This document shows, piece by piece, positions 1 to 6,308 of a stretch of 41,156 nt of DNA. Within the stretch, counting starts at the first letter, position 1; every line of letters begins with the position of its first letter. The notes beneath the pieces were generated by a model. The model saw only the letters and a list, made by a program, of their open reading frames with translations, was not told the origin of the DNA and did no database searches. Source of the DNA: Actinomycetota bacterium. GTDB taxonomy: Bacteria; Actinomycetota; Actinomycetes; S36-B12. The stretch lies in assembly GCA_017857875.1 (NCBI GenBank), contig JAFMCH010000010.1, positions 1-41,156 on the forward strand, written 5' to 3'. Both the position numbers and the translations under genes were made by a program.

Positions 1-71
1 TATTTGCCTACGCCCGCCCCGGTTACGTTCGTGATCACAAGGCGGACTCGTCCAAGGTCAGATAGGGGTTC

Positions 72-187
72 ACTCAGCCGCAACGCTTGTGGAAAGGGAA
101 GCGGTGGCCCGCATGCGAAAGCGGTTTTCCACGCACGACACCGTTGTAGGGAACGCCTGGTCATGTCGCATAAAGTTGCGGCTGAGT
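72..187. repeat. Nested inverted repeat, possible structured RNA or site
   Basis: A perfect 13-bp inverted repeat, ACTCAGCCGCAAC at 72-84 and GTTGCGGCTGAGT at 175-187, encloses a second perfect 7-bp inverted repeat, GTGGAAA at 89-95 and TTTCCAC at 126-132. The stems are nested, so one strand could fold into a long branched hairpin. It lies just beyond the stop codon of the leftward RCC1-repeat gene. No convincing gene occupies 1-216; short open frames there have no recognisable protein. The function is unknown. It is too long for a simple terminator and lacks a T-run. Confidence 0.45.
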
Positions 188-216
188 CAGATTGCCCAGC
201 ATATTCTTCGGTTGAC

Positions 217-2055
217 CTACCTCATGACGATGCGCTCGGACTGCACTGAGCCGTCGATAGTCGCGAAATAGACGTGAATCTTCTTGCCGGTCCTTCGCTG
301 CCAGGCGAAGGACCCATCGTCAGCGATCGAGCGACGCGCAACGCCCCGGCTATAGGACGTCTGGCCCGAGAGCTTGACCCAGGGAGCCACGGTCATTGAA
401 TTCATACCGGTGGTGACACCACTTACCCGAACCCCGGGCCGGCCGGATACCTCAGACCTCGAACCGGTGATCAGGATCGAGGGTTCGCCTGTAGGTGTCA
501 CCGGATCGGGCACGACTGCTACCGCACCCCAGCCCGCACCATTGAGGGCTCGGACTGACACACGATACGACTGCTGGGCGGTGAGCCCATCAATGGCGCA
601 GTTCATTTGTGGAGCCACAGTAAGACAGGAGGAATTTCCCGGAGATGCAATAGCTTGGTAGTGCGTGATTTCGTAGGTGCCAGGCGATGCAGACGCCTGC
701 CAGGACACTGTCACGCTATTCACTCCTGACTCCACGACAACGTCACTCGGTGCAGAGGGCGGCACTGCCGGGACGGGTGGAGGAGTCGGTGCGGGAGTCG
801 GTGGCACCCCGCCTGAGCCCACCAGCGCAGCCACGGAATCACTTCCGACGGCAATGCGAGAGTATGTGTCACCGCCGGCAACCATTACGGGAGTATCGCT
901 GTCGATAATGGTGCCATCACCTAATTGGCCATTGCTGTTGCTGCCCCAGCAATACGCCGCACCACTTAATGCCACGCCACAAGCGTGATAACCACCCCCC
1001 ATGCTGACCGCCGAATAGGACAACGCTGCACCACCAGCAGGCCCAACGACGGAAACTGGAACCGATGCGTTGGTCGTGGCATCGTTACCCAATTGACCTT
1101 CGGTTCCACGACCCCAGCAGTACGCCGCACCCGTTGTGGCCAAGCCACAGTATGCGAAACGGCCCGCCTCAATCGAAGTAAAGGTCAAGGCTGCGCCGCC
1201 TGCAGGAGCAGACACCACGACGGGAAATACGCTATTTACAGTGCCCGCGTCACCGAGTTGACCTTCGCCACCACGACCCCAGCAGTAGGCCGCGCCATCG
1301 GTAGCAACCCCACACGTGGAGAACCTGCCCAGGGCAAGGCTGGCGAAGGCCAACGCAGCACCGCCACCCGGCCCCAAAACAGCAGTGGGGCTTGTGACAT
1401 CACCGGTACCCGTACCTAGTTGACCATTGTTGTTCGTACCCCAGCAGTATGCAGCCCCGGTCGATGTAAGGGCACAGGTGTGATAGCTGCCGGTATGAAT
1501 ACTTGCGAAGGCCGCCGGTGGTCCAATGACCGCAAGGGGAGTGGAGGAATCTGTCTTCGTTCCATCACCCAGCTGGCCCTGCTGGTTGTAGCCCCAGCAA
1601 TACGCCGCGCCAGCGACATCTAACGCGCAGGTGTGTTGGCCAGTCTGGATACTGGTAAATGACATGGGTGACCCGCCGCCAACGCCTAGTACCGCTGTAG
1701 GCAGGGATTGGTCAATCGTTGTGTTGTTACCGAGCTGACCCCTACTGTTTCGGCCCCAGCAATATGCGGTGCCAGTCGATAACAGGCCGCAAACCGTAGT
1801 TCCACTAGCAGCGATCTTTGTGAATGCTAAGGCTGCCGCACCGCCTGGACCAAGCGCCGGCGTTGGCAACGAGTCATCGATCAGTGTGCCGTTGCCGAAC
1901 TGGCCGTTAGAGTTAAGCCCCCACGACGCCACCTCATTAACACCGACCGAGGCAATGCCTGGATTACTCGCAGCGGAAGCCGTGGACTGCAAGAGAAAGC
2001 CAACGAGTGCCAGCGGGGCCAAGACAGCAATAAAAAACTTGGTTGGGGGGACCAT
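217..2055 (-). CDS. Secreted RCC1-repeat (seven-bladed propeller) protein with FN3 domain
   Basis: Predicted exported protein of about 612 residues. The N-terminus is a signal peptide (VPPTKFF followed by a hydrophobic run ending near STASAAS). Then come seven RCC1-type repeats, each centred on a WG-x-N/G-x2-GQ(L/F)G motif, which in known RCC1 proteins build one seven-bladed beta-propeller. A PTPAPTPPPVP linker, one fibronectin type III domain and a C-terminal module of about 80 residues follow. Repeats 2-7 carry a C-x9-CWG pair, suggesting a disulfide per blade outside the cell. I chose the ATG at 2055 over a GTG at 2073 because its signal peptide then aligns residue for residue with the SBBP-like protein at 3976-6162. 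A palindromic operator lies 41 nt upstream. No LPXTG or C-terminal membrane anchor is seen. The ligand is unknown. Confidence 0.85.
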   Translation of the reverse strand: MVPPTKFFIAVLAPLALVGFLLQSTASAASNPGIASVGVNEVASWGLNSNGQFGNGTLIDDSLPTPALGPGGAAALAFTKIAASGTTVCGLLSTGTAYCWGRNSRGQLGNNTTIDQSLPTAVLGVGGGSPMSFTSIQTGQHTCALDVAGAAYCWGYNQQGQLGDGTKTDSSTPLAVIGPPAAFASIHTGSYHTCALTSTGAAYCWGTNNNGQLGTGTGDVTSPTAVLGPGGGAALAFASLALGRFSTCGVATDGAAYCWGRGGEGQLGDAGTVNSVFPVVVSAPAGGAALTFTSIEAGRFAYCGLATTGAAYCWGRGTEGQLGNDATTNASVPVSVVGPAGGAALSYSAVSMGGGYHACGVALSGAAYCWGSNSNGQLGDGTIIDSDTPVMVAGGDTYSRIAVGSDSVAALVGSGGVPPTPAPTPPPVPAVPPSAPSDVVVESGVNSVTVSWQASASPGTYEITHYQAIASPGNSSCLTVAPQMNCAIDGLTAQQSYRVSVRALNGAGWGAVAVVPDPVTPTGEPSILITGSRSEVSGRPGVRVSGVTTGMNSMTVAPWVKLSGQTSYSRGVARRSIADDGSFAWQRRTGKKIHVYFATIDGSVQSERIVMR

Positions 2056-2060
2056 GCAAC

Positions 2061-2066
2061 AAGCCA
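2061..2066 (-). promoter_or_regulatory. Weak -10-like element of the RCC1-repeat gene
   Basis: TGGCTT lies 5 nt before the ATG at 2055, exactly where the SBBP-like gene has TAGGTT. It deviates from TANNNT at the key A, as expected of a promoter needing an activator at the palindrome 29 nt further upstream. Inference from alignment of the two leader regions. Confidence 0.35.
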
Positions 2067-2095
2067 ACCACACCGTGGAAAGGTGCAGTCAAAAC

Positions 2096-2109
2096 TTCAC
2101 ATCTGTGAC
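2096..2109. promoter_or_regulatory. Palindromic operator site 1 (TTCACA-TC-TGTGAC)
   Basis: A near-perfect palindrome with 6-bp half-sites and a 2-bp spacer, centred 47.5 bp upstream of the RCC1-repeat start codon. The same element recurs at 3940-3953 and 6203-6216, each upstream of a transcription unit of this cluster. The position is typical of an activator site, and the neighbouring NarL/LuxR-type regulator is the obvious candidate binder (inference). Confidence 0.65.
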
Positions 2110-2144
2110 AAACCCGCACCGTCGGTCAGCGGCTGCCCCAACCC

Positions 2145-3248
2145 TCAATCAAGGAAATTGCTGGGCGCCGCAGGTGCTCTGCTACGAGGAAACTCCGCGG
2201 TGAGCACTGTTCGTCCATCGGCGACGTATCGAACCCACGAACCCGAAAGTGTGCGACACCACGTGTCAATGAGGGTCGAGCCAAAGCCGGTGATGGCCGG
2301 CAGATCCATCCCCACACCGTCGTCAGTAATCGACACGTTTACCGATTCGGTGTCGCTAGAGACGCTGATCTGTACCGCATCAGCGACGCCGTGACTTACC
2401 GAATTCATCAACGCCTGCTCAGAAATGCGATACACACCTAAAGCAAGTTGCGGTTCAGGACGAAAGTCCAGGTTGAGAAGTACCGAAATGTCAACGGCTG
2501 GGCGGTACACATCGGCGAGTTCATTGAGAACAGCTTCTAGATCAAGTTCGGACACATTCGGACTCAACGCTCGAACCGCCCGACGCACATCAATCGCACG
2601 CAGTTGCTCCAACTCACTAATCACCTGTGCCACGTCGGCGGCTGATTGCGCATTTGATGCCTCCGCAGACCTGCGAAGTCGCAGGCACGCCGCGAGTAGA
2701 CCACCTTGCACTCGGTCGTGAAGAAGAGCTGCAACGGAGCGACGGATTTCTTCATCTGCCTGCAGCAATGCCTCGCTTTGTTGCTCCACCAAGGCCAGTG
2801 CCCGCTGTGTTGCGCTCACCTGTTGGCCTAACCTTCGCTCAAGGACGCCAAGCACTGTCTGAACCAGGCAGATCAGAACAAACACGCGTATAACGAAGAC
2901 TCCGAACTCATTGGCCAGCGAGACGCCCTCGTAGTCGATGAGGACCCCTTGGAAGACACGACTCAGCACTGCCAGGTTGGCGGCGACCAGGATCGTGGCG
3001 AAGTAACCCACGTAGCCTCGCGAAAAACTTGATAACCAGCGCCTGGAGAACCACAGCACGCTTGCGCTCACGAAGCCAAAGACGAGGGAGTCTAGAACGA
3101 AAAAAACGAACGCATCAGCGGTCAGACGGTGTAGCTGGGCCGCCATAGAGATTGTGGAGAGCACCACTAAAACAGGAATCGGGTACATGGGCCACGGGCC
3201 CACGTACTGCCACCAACGCAACCTATCGCCCGTCACCAGCATCGTCAT
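2145..3248 (-). CDS. Membrane sensor histidine kinase, NarX/DesK type (HisKA_3-like)
   Basis: A 367-residue sensor kinase. The first about 135 residues hold roughly four hydrophobic segments with short loops and no sizeable extracellular sensor domain. A helical linker follows, then a dimerisation/phosphoacceptor helix with the likely His at 177 (LLHDRVQGGL). The HATPase domain has an N-box-like NSVSHG near 282-287, a G1 box DDGVGM near 309-314 and a degenerate second glycine box (GFGSTL). It should autophosphorylate and pass phosphate to the regulator encoded just upstream, whose 3' end it overlaps by 26 bp (translational coupling). Kinases of this type pair with LuxR/NarL regulators. The small input region suggests sensing within or at the membrane. 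The signal is not identifiable. Confidence 0.85.
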   Translation of the reverse strand: MTMLVTGDRLRWWQYVGPWPMYPIPVLVVLSTISMAAQLHRLTADAFVFFVLDSLVFGFVSASVLWFSRRWLSSFSRGYVGYFATILVAANLAVLSRVFQGVLIDYEGVSLANEFGVFVIRVFVLICLVQTVLGVLERRLGQQVSATQRALALVEQQSEALLQADEEIRRSVAALLHDRVQGGLLAACLRLRRSAEASNAQSAADVAQVISELEQLRAIDVRRAVRALSPNVSELDLEAVLNELADVYRPAVDISVLLNLDFRPEPQLALGVYRISEQALMNSVSHGVADAVQISVSSDTESVNVSITDDGVGMDLPAITGFGSTLIDTWCRTLSGSWVRYVADGRTVLTAEFPRSRAPAAPSNFLD

Positions 3249-3900
3249 CGCGAATCAACTCTAGATAGGCCAGGATCGCTCGGGTACGCAGGTCGTCAAT
3301 TGCCCCGGCATCGGGCACGAGGGTTCGATAACTGCGAGACAGATCTTGACGCACCGCATCTGGCGAGAGATGAAGCCGCCGGGCTATCTCTGGTGTCTTG
3401 ATGCCGGCAGCGGCCATCCCGATCACGGCCCGCTGACGCATGGAAAGTGACTCGAGAGGTGATTCGGCGTCATCGAGGTTTTGTGTGTCGTCACCAATCG
3501 CCATGTTGGACTCACCTCGAGCGGTGCTCCGCAACAGAGCCGCCACCTCGCGTATATCCATAGCGCCAGATTTTTCTAGCGTCGCCCAGCCCACCAGGGC
3601 ACGACGTGGCACGGCTCGGGCGACAGTGTCGAGTCGATATTGAGAATGAATAACGATGCCGATATTTTCATTCAACGATCGCAGCGCAAGACCGAGATCA
3701 ATCCCGTTCATTTGCGTTGTACCAAGGGCAAGATCAAGCAGCGCAACATCAGCGGTAGCCACGAGACGATCGTCTAGAACCTCGTGGGCCATACCCGTGG
3801 CCACGATAATTTCTAACTCGGGTCGGGACTCCAACAGTTGGGTCATGATGCCGCGCAACGCCGGATCGTTCTCCACGTAGATCACCCGAGTCGCGCGCAC
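3223..3900 (-). CDS. NarL/LuxR-family response regulator
   Basis: A receiver domain followed by a LuxR-type helix-turn-helix. Visible receiver residues are the acidic pocket in YVENDP, the phosphoacceptor Asp in VALLDLALG and the conserved Lys in ATLEKSG. The C-terminal LSMRQRAVIGMAAAG...TPEIARRLHLSP region is the DNA-binding domain. I prefer the GTG at 3900 because it leaves four residues before the first receiver strand and puts the palindrome 40 nt upstream, matching its two neighbours. A GTG at 3927 in the same frame would add nine residues. The gene overlaps the kinase start and forms an operon with it. Its own operator copy suggests autoregulation, and it is the likely binder of all three palindromes (inference). 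Confidence 0.85.
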   Translation of the reverse strand: MRATRVIYVENDPALRGIMTQLLESRPELEIIVATGMAHEVLDDRLVATADVALLDLALGTTQMNGIDLGLALRSLNENIGIVIHSQYRLDTVARAVPRRALVGWATLEKSGAMDIREVAALLRSTARGESNMAIGDDTQNLDDAESPLESLSMRQRAVIGMAAAGIKTPEIARRLHLSPDAVRQDLSRSYRTLVPDAGAIDDLRTRAILAYLELIRDDDAGDGR

Positions 3901-3905
3901 ATCCC

Positions 3906-3911
3906 ACCCTG
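3906..3911 (-). promoter_or_regulatory. Weak -10-like element of the response-regulator operon
   Basis: CAGGGT lies 5 nt before the GTG at 3900, the same offset as the -10-like boxes of the two propeller genes, and 28 nt downstream of operator site 2. The first T of TANNNT is replaced by C. This would give a leaderless, activator-dependent transcript. Inferred from position. Confidence 0.35.
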
Positions 3912-3939
3912 ACACACATTGCACCACCGTGGTTGAACC

Positions 3940-3953
3940 CTCACACCTGTGAC
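3940..3953. promoter_or_regulatory. Palindromic operator site 2 (CTCACA-CC-TGTGAC)
   Basis: The same TCACA-N2-TGTGAC palindrome as at 2096 and 6203, here between the SBBP-like gene stop at 3976 and the regulator start. Its centre is 46.5 bp from the GTG at 3900. It implies that the regulator-kinase operon responds to the same factor as the two propeller genes. Confidence 0.65.
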
Positions 3954-3975
3954 AATTTCCGTGTCAGTTTCTGTA

Positions 3976-6162
3976 TCAGCGCCCCGCCACGATGACCCGG
4001 GCTGACCGTGTCGATCCATCCTCGCTCCGAAAATACACATAGGTCTTCTTCCCGGTTTTGCGTTGCCAAGTGAAAGCACCATCGGAACCAATGACCCGCG
4101 AGGCCACTCCCTGGGTATAAGAACTCTGACCCTGCAACTTCACCCAGGGGCGCACCACGATGCCCGCGACAATGCCTACCGAAGATCCCGCGACGATGAC
4201 GGTGCGACCGTCGCGAGTTCCGGTAATCGTCATCGTTGCCACATTAACCGGATCAGGAATGACGGGTCCATCAGCGGCTGAAGGTATTCCCCAACCGGCT
4301 CCATTCAACGCACTCACCGACACCGTGTACGACGCACCAGGGACAAGCCCGGTGATATCGCACCCCATGACACCCGCCCCCACCACACAACCGCTCCCGC
4401 CCGGGCTGGAGATGACTCGGTAGTTCGTGATTGGGAACGAACCCGACGACTCAGGTGCCGTCCACGTCACCGCGATGCGCCCATCGCCTGGCTCAGCGAC
4501 CACATTTTCAGGGGCTGAGGGCACAAACACCGGACTTGGATCTGGCGTTGGCGCAGGCGTTGGACCTGGTGGTGTGGGTGAGGGCGAAGGAGAGGGTGAG
4601 GCTACCGGGCCGAGCCACCCCAGGAAAACATCACTTTTGCCGGCCACGGTCAGAATTATCGAATCATCTGTTGTTGGGCCGGTGGGAAACATGGCCGGAC
4701 CCTTGACGTAGCCGGTGACCAGGATGGTGTCGTCGGAGTTAACGGCCACCCCCTGCCCCGCGTCACCCCCGCTACCGCCCGTACCGGCCCGCTGGGCCCA
4801 CGCAAACGTTGAATCATCCCGATACAAGCCGGACACGAATACGTCTCGGGCTCCTGCTGAGGTCAACGTGATCGAGTCATCCGGTGCCGCTCGGCCGGTG
4901 GGAAAGGACGCCGAGGTAGAGAAGTAGCCGGTCAAAATAATCATGTCATTGGAGTCAATCGCGACTGAACCGACGGCATCTGACCCACTGCCACCGGCAC
5001 TTTGGGCCCACGTAAACGTGGACTCACCCGGGGCCAATTCAGCCACGAAGATCTCCCGGCCATCGCCGGTGAGGGTAATCGAATCATCTGGAGCTGCACC
5101 GCCGGTGGGAAACGTAGCCGAAGTCGTGAAGTATCCGCCCACGATCACTCGGTCATCTGACGTAACAGAGACGGACGCTCCCTCAGATCTGTTGGTGCCA
5201 CCGGCACGTTGCGCCCATTCGAAAGTAGATTCTCCCTTAGGTATCGCCGCTACGAACGCCTCGCGGTCACCGGGTGAAGTTAAGGTAATCGAATCATCAG
5301 AAGTAGGGAATGTTGCGCTACCGGTGAAATCACCGGTAACGAGGATGGTGTCATCAGAAGTCACCGCTACCGATTGGCCCCGACCCGAACCGGTGCCACC
5401 GGTGGCCTGCGCCCACGCGAATGTGGAGTCATCCTTAGCCAGTGCAGCTACGAATAGTTCGGGTACAGAAGCGGTCCCCACGGTGATGGAATCATCAGCC
5501 GTGGGAAAGGTCGCGGTATCACCAATCTGGCCAGTGATTACCACGGTGTCATCGGAGGTCACCGCCATCGCCAAGCCCAAGTCACCACCACTGCTACCAG
5601 CGCGCTGCGCCCACGCGAACGTGGAGTCATCCTTAGCCAGCGCGGCTACAAAAATTTCACTGCCGCCCTCCCCGACCAAGGTAATCGAATCATCGGCGGT
5701 GGGAAAAGTCGCTGTCCCAGTAAAAAATCCACTAATGAACACCGTGTCGTCAGACGTCACCACAACTGCCCTGCCGTCATCGTTGCCGCTGCCACCGGCG
5801 CGCTGCGCCCAGGCAAATGTTGAGTCATCCTTAGACAGCGCCGCAACAAAGATTTCGCGACCGGTTCCGGTCAACGTGATCGAGTCATCCGGTGCCGCAC
5901 GCCCGGTAGGAAACGTCATTGACCCGTCGAAATAACCGGTTACCAGCACCGTGTCATCTGAGGTTGTCGCCACCGCCCAGCCAAAATCATCGTTGCTGCC
6001 ACTGCCGCCGACGCCGACAGCCTGATCCCAATACACATCCACTGTCTCCGACGCCGCTCGAGGAGCCACCTCCGCAGCGGAGGACGCTGAATTCAGCGCC
6101 AGACCGACAAGGCCAAGGGGAGCGAGCACAGCAAAGATACGTACTATCCGGGGGGATAACAT
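3976..6162 (-). CDS. Secreted SBBP-like seven-repeat propeller protein with FN3 domain
   Basis: A 728-residue exported protein. A signal peptide (RIFAVLAPLGLVG...SASSAA) is followed by seven tandem repeats of about 65-70 residues. Each runs from (D/E)STFAWAQRAGG, through SDDTVLVTGYF and a short ATFPT strand, to DDSITL and FVAAL. These resemble SBBP/beta-propeller repeats, and seven copies fit a closed seven-bladed propeller. A PSPSPSPTPPG linker, one FN3 domain and the same C-terminal module (PWVKL...SSYTQG...WQRKTGKK) seen in the RCC1-repeat protein follow. The ATG at 6162 has TAGGTT five nt upstream and a palindromic operator 41 nt upstream. The Asp-rich repeats could bind calcium, which is a guess. 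Ligand and partner are unknown. Confidence 0.85.
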   Translation of the reverse strand: MLSPRIVRIFAVLAPLGLVGLALNSASSAAEVAPRAASETVDVYWDQAVGVGGSGSNDDFGWAVATTSDDTVLVTGYFDGSMTFPTGRAAPDDSITLTGTGREIFVAALSKDDSTFAWAQRAGGSGNDDGRAVVVTSDDTVFISGFFTGTATFPTADDSITLVGEGGSEIFVAALAKDDSTFAWAQRAGSSGGDLGLAMAVTSDDTVVITGQIGDTATFPTADDSITVGTASVPELFVAALAKDDSTFAWAQATGGTGSGRGQSVAVTSDDTILVTGDFTGSATFPTSDDSITLTSPGDREAFVAAIPKGESTFEWAQRAGGTNRSEGASVSVTSDDRVIVGGYFTTSATFPTGGAAPDDSITLTGDGREIFVAELAPGESTFTWAQSAGGSGSDAVGSVAIDSNDMIILTGYFSTSASFPTGRAAPDDSITLTSAGARDVFVSGLYRDDSTFAWAQRAGTGGSGGDAGQGVAVNSDDTILVTGYVKGPAMFPTGPTTDDSIILTVAGKSDVFLGWLGPVASPSPSPSPTPPGPTPAPTPDPSPVFVPSAPENVVAEPGDGRIAVTWTAPESSGSFPITNYRVISSPGGSGCVVGAGVMGCDITGLVPGASYTVSVSALNGAGWGIPSAADGPVIPDPVNVATMTITGTRDGRTVIVAGSSVGIVAGIVVRPWVKLQGQSSYTQGVASRVIGSDGAFTWQRKTGKKTYVYFRSEDGSTRSARVIVAGR

Positions 6163-6167
6163 GACGC

Positions 6168-6173
6168 AACCTA
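6168..6173 (-). promoter_or_regulatory. -10 box TAGGTT of the SBBP-like gene
   Basis: TAGGTT fits the actinobacterial TANNNT -10 consensus and ends 5 nt before the ATG at 6162, implying an mRNA that begins at or near the start codon. No Shine-Dalgarno sequence is present. The palindrome starts 29 nt upstream of this box. Confidence 0.55.
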
Positions 6174-6202
6174 ATCAGGGACCTGTCTCCCGCGCCGAAT
6201 CT

Positions 6203-6216
6203 GTCACATCTGTGAC
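6203..6216. promoter_or_regulatory. Palindromic operator site 3 (GTCACA-TC-TGTGAC)
   Basis: The perfect version of the repeated palindrome, with 6-bp arms and a 2-bp spacer. It begins 41 nt upstream of the SBBP-like start codon, the same offset as site 1 upstream of the RCC1-repeat gene. Confidence 0.7.
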
Positions 6217-6240
6217 ACCTCCCTCTGAACCCATCACGGG

Positions 6241-6258
6241 CCGCAAAAATTTTCGCGG
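6241..6258. terminator. Palindrome CCGCAAAAATTTTCGCGG, possible terminator
   Basis: A nearly perfect 18-bp palindrome with one mismatched pair sits between the end of the GNAT-AAA gene (6309) and the promoter of the SBBP-like gene. It could end the upstream leftward transcript or be a protein site. There is no T-run after it on the minus strand. Confidence 0.25.
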
Positions 6259-6308
6259 TGAGTTCAGTCAGGCAGATTGCCAGCCAGTACAGATATCCAG
6301 GCTGCCTC

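Noticed and set aside
72-187. Integron attC site
   Set aside because: The arms do not contain RYYYAAC/GTTRRRY core sites and there is no integrase gene in the window.
4-249. 81-residue open frame in the left margin
   Set aside because: No recognisable domain, no promoter or ribosome-binding site, and it overlaps the inverted repeat and the end of the RCC1-repeat gene.
1472-1483. Fourth copy of the palindrome (GCACAGGTGTGA) inside the RCC1-repeat gene
   Set aside because: It lacks the outer bases and encodes the repeated CAL motif of a blade; a chance match in coding sequence.
2096-2109. CRP-type binding site
   Set aside because: CRP sites read TGTGA-N6-TCACA. Here the half-sites are in the opposite order with only 2 bp between them, so the half-site similarity is superficial.
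4943-5935. 330-residue open frame on the plus strand
   Set aside because: It lies wholly antisense to the SBBP-like gene and its repeats mirror that gene's periodic sequence; a shadow frame.
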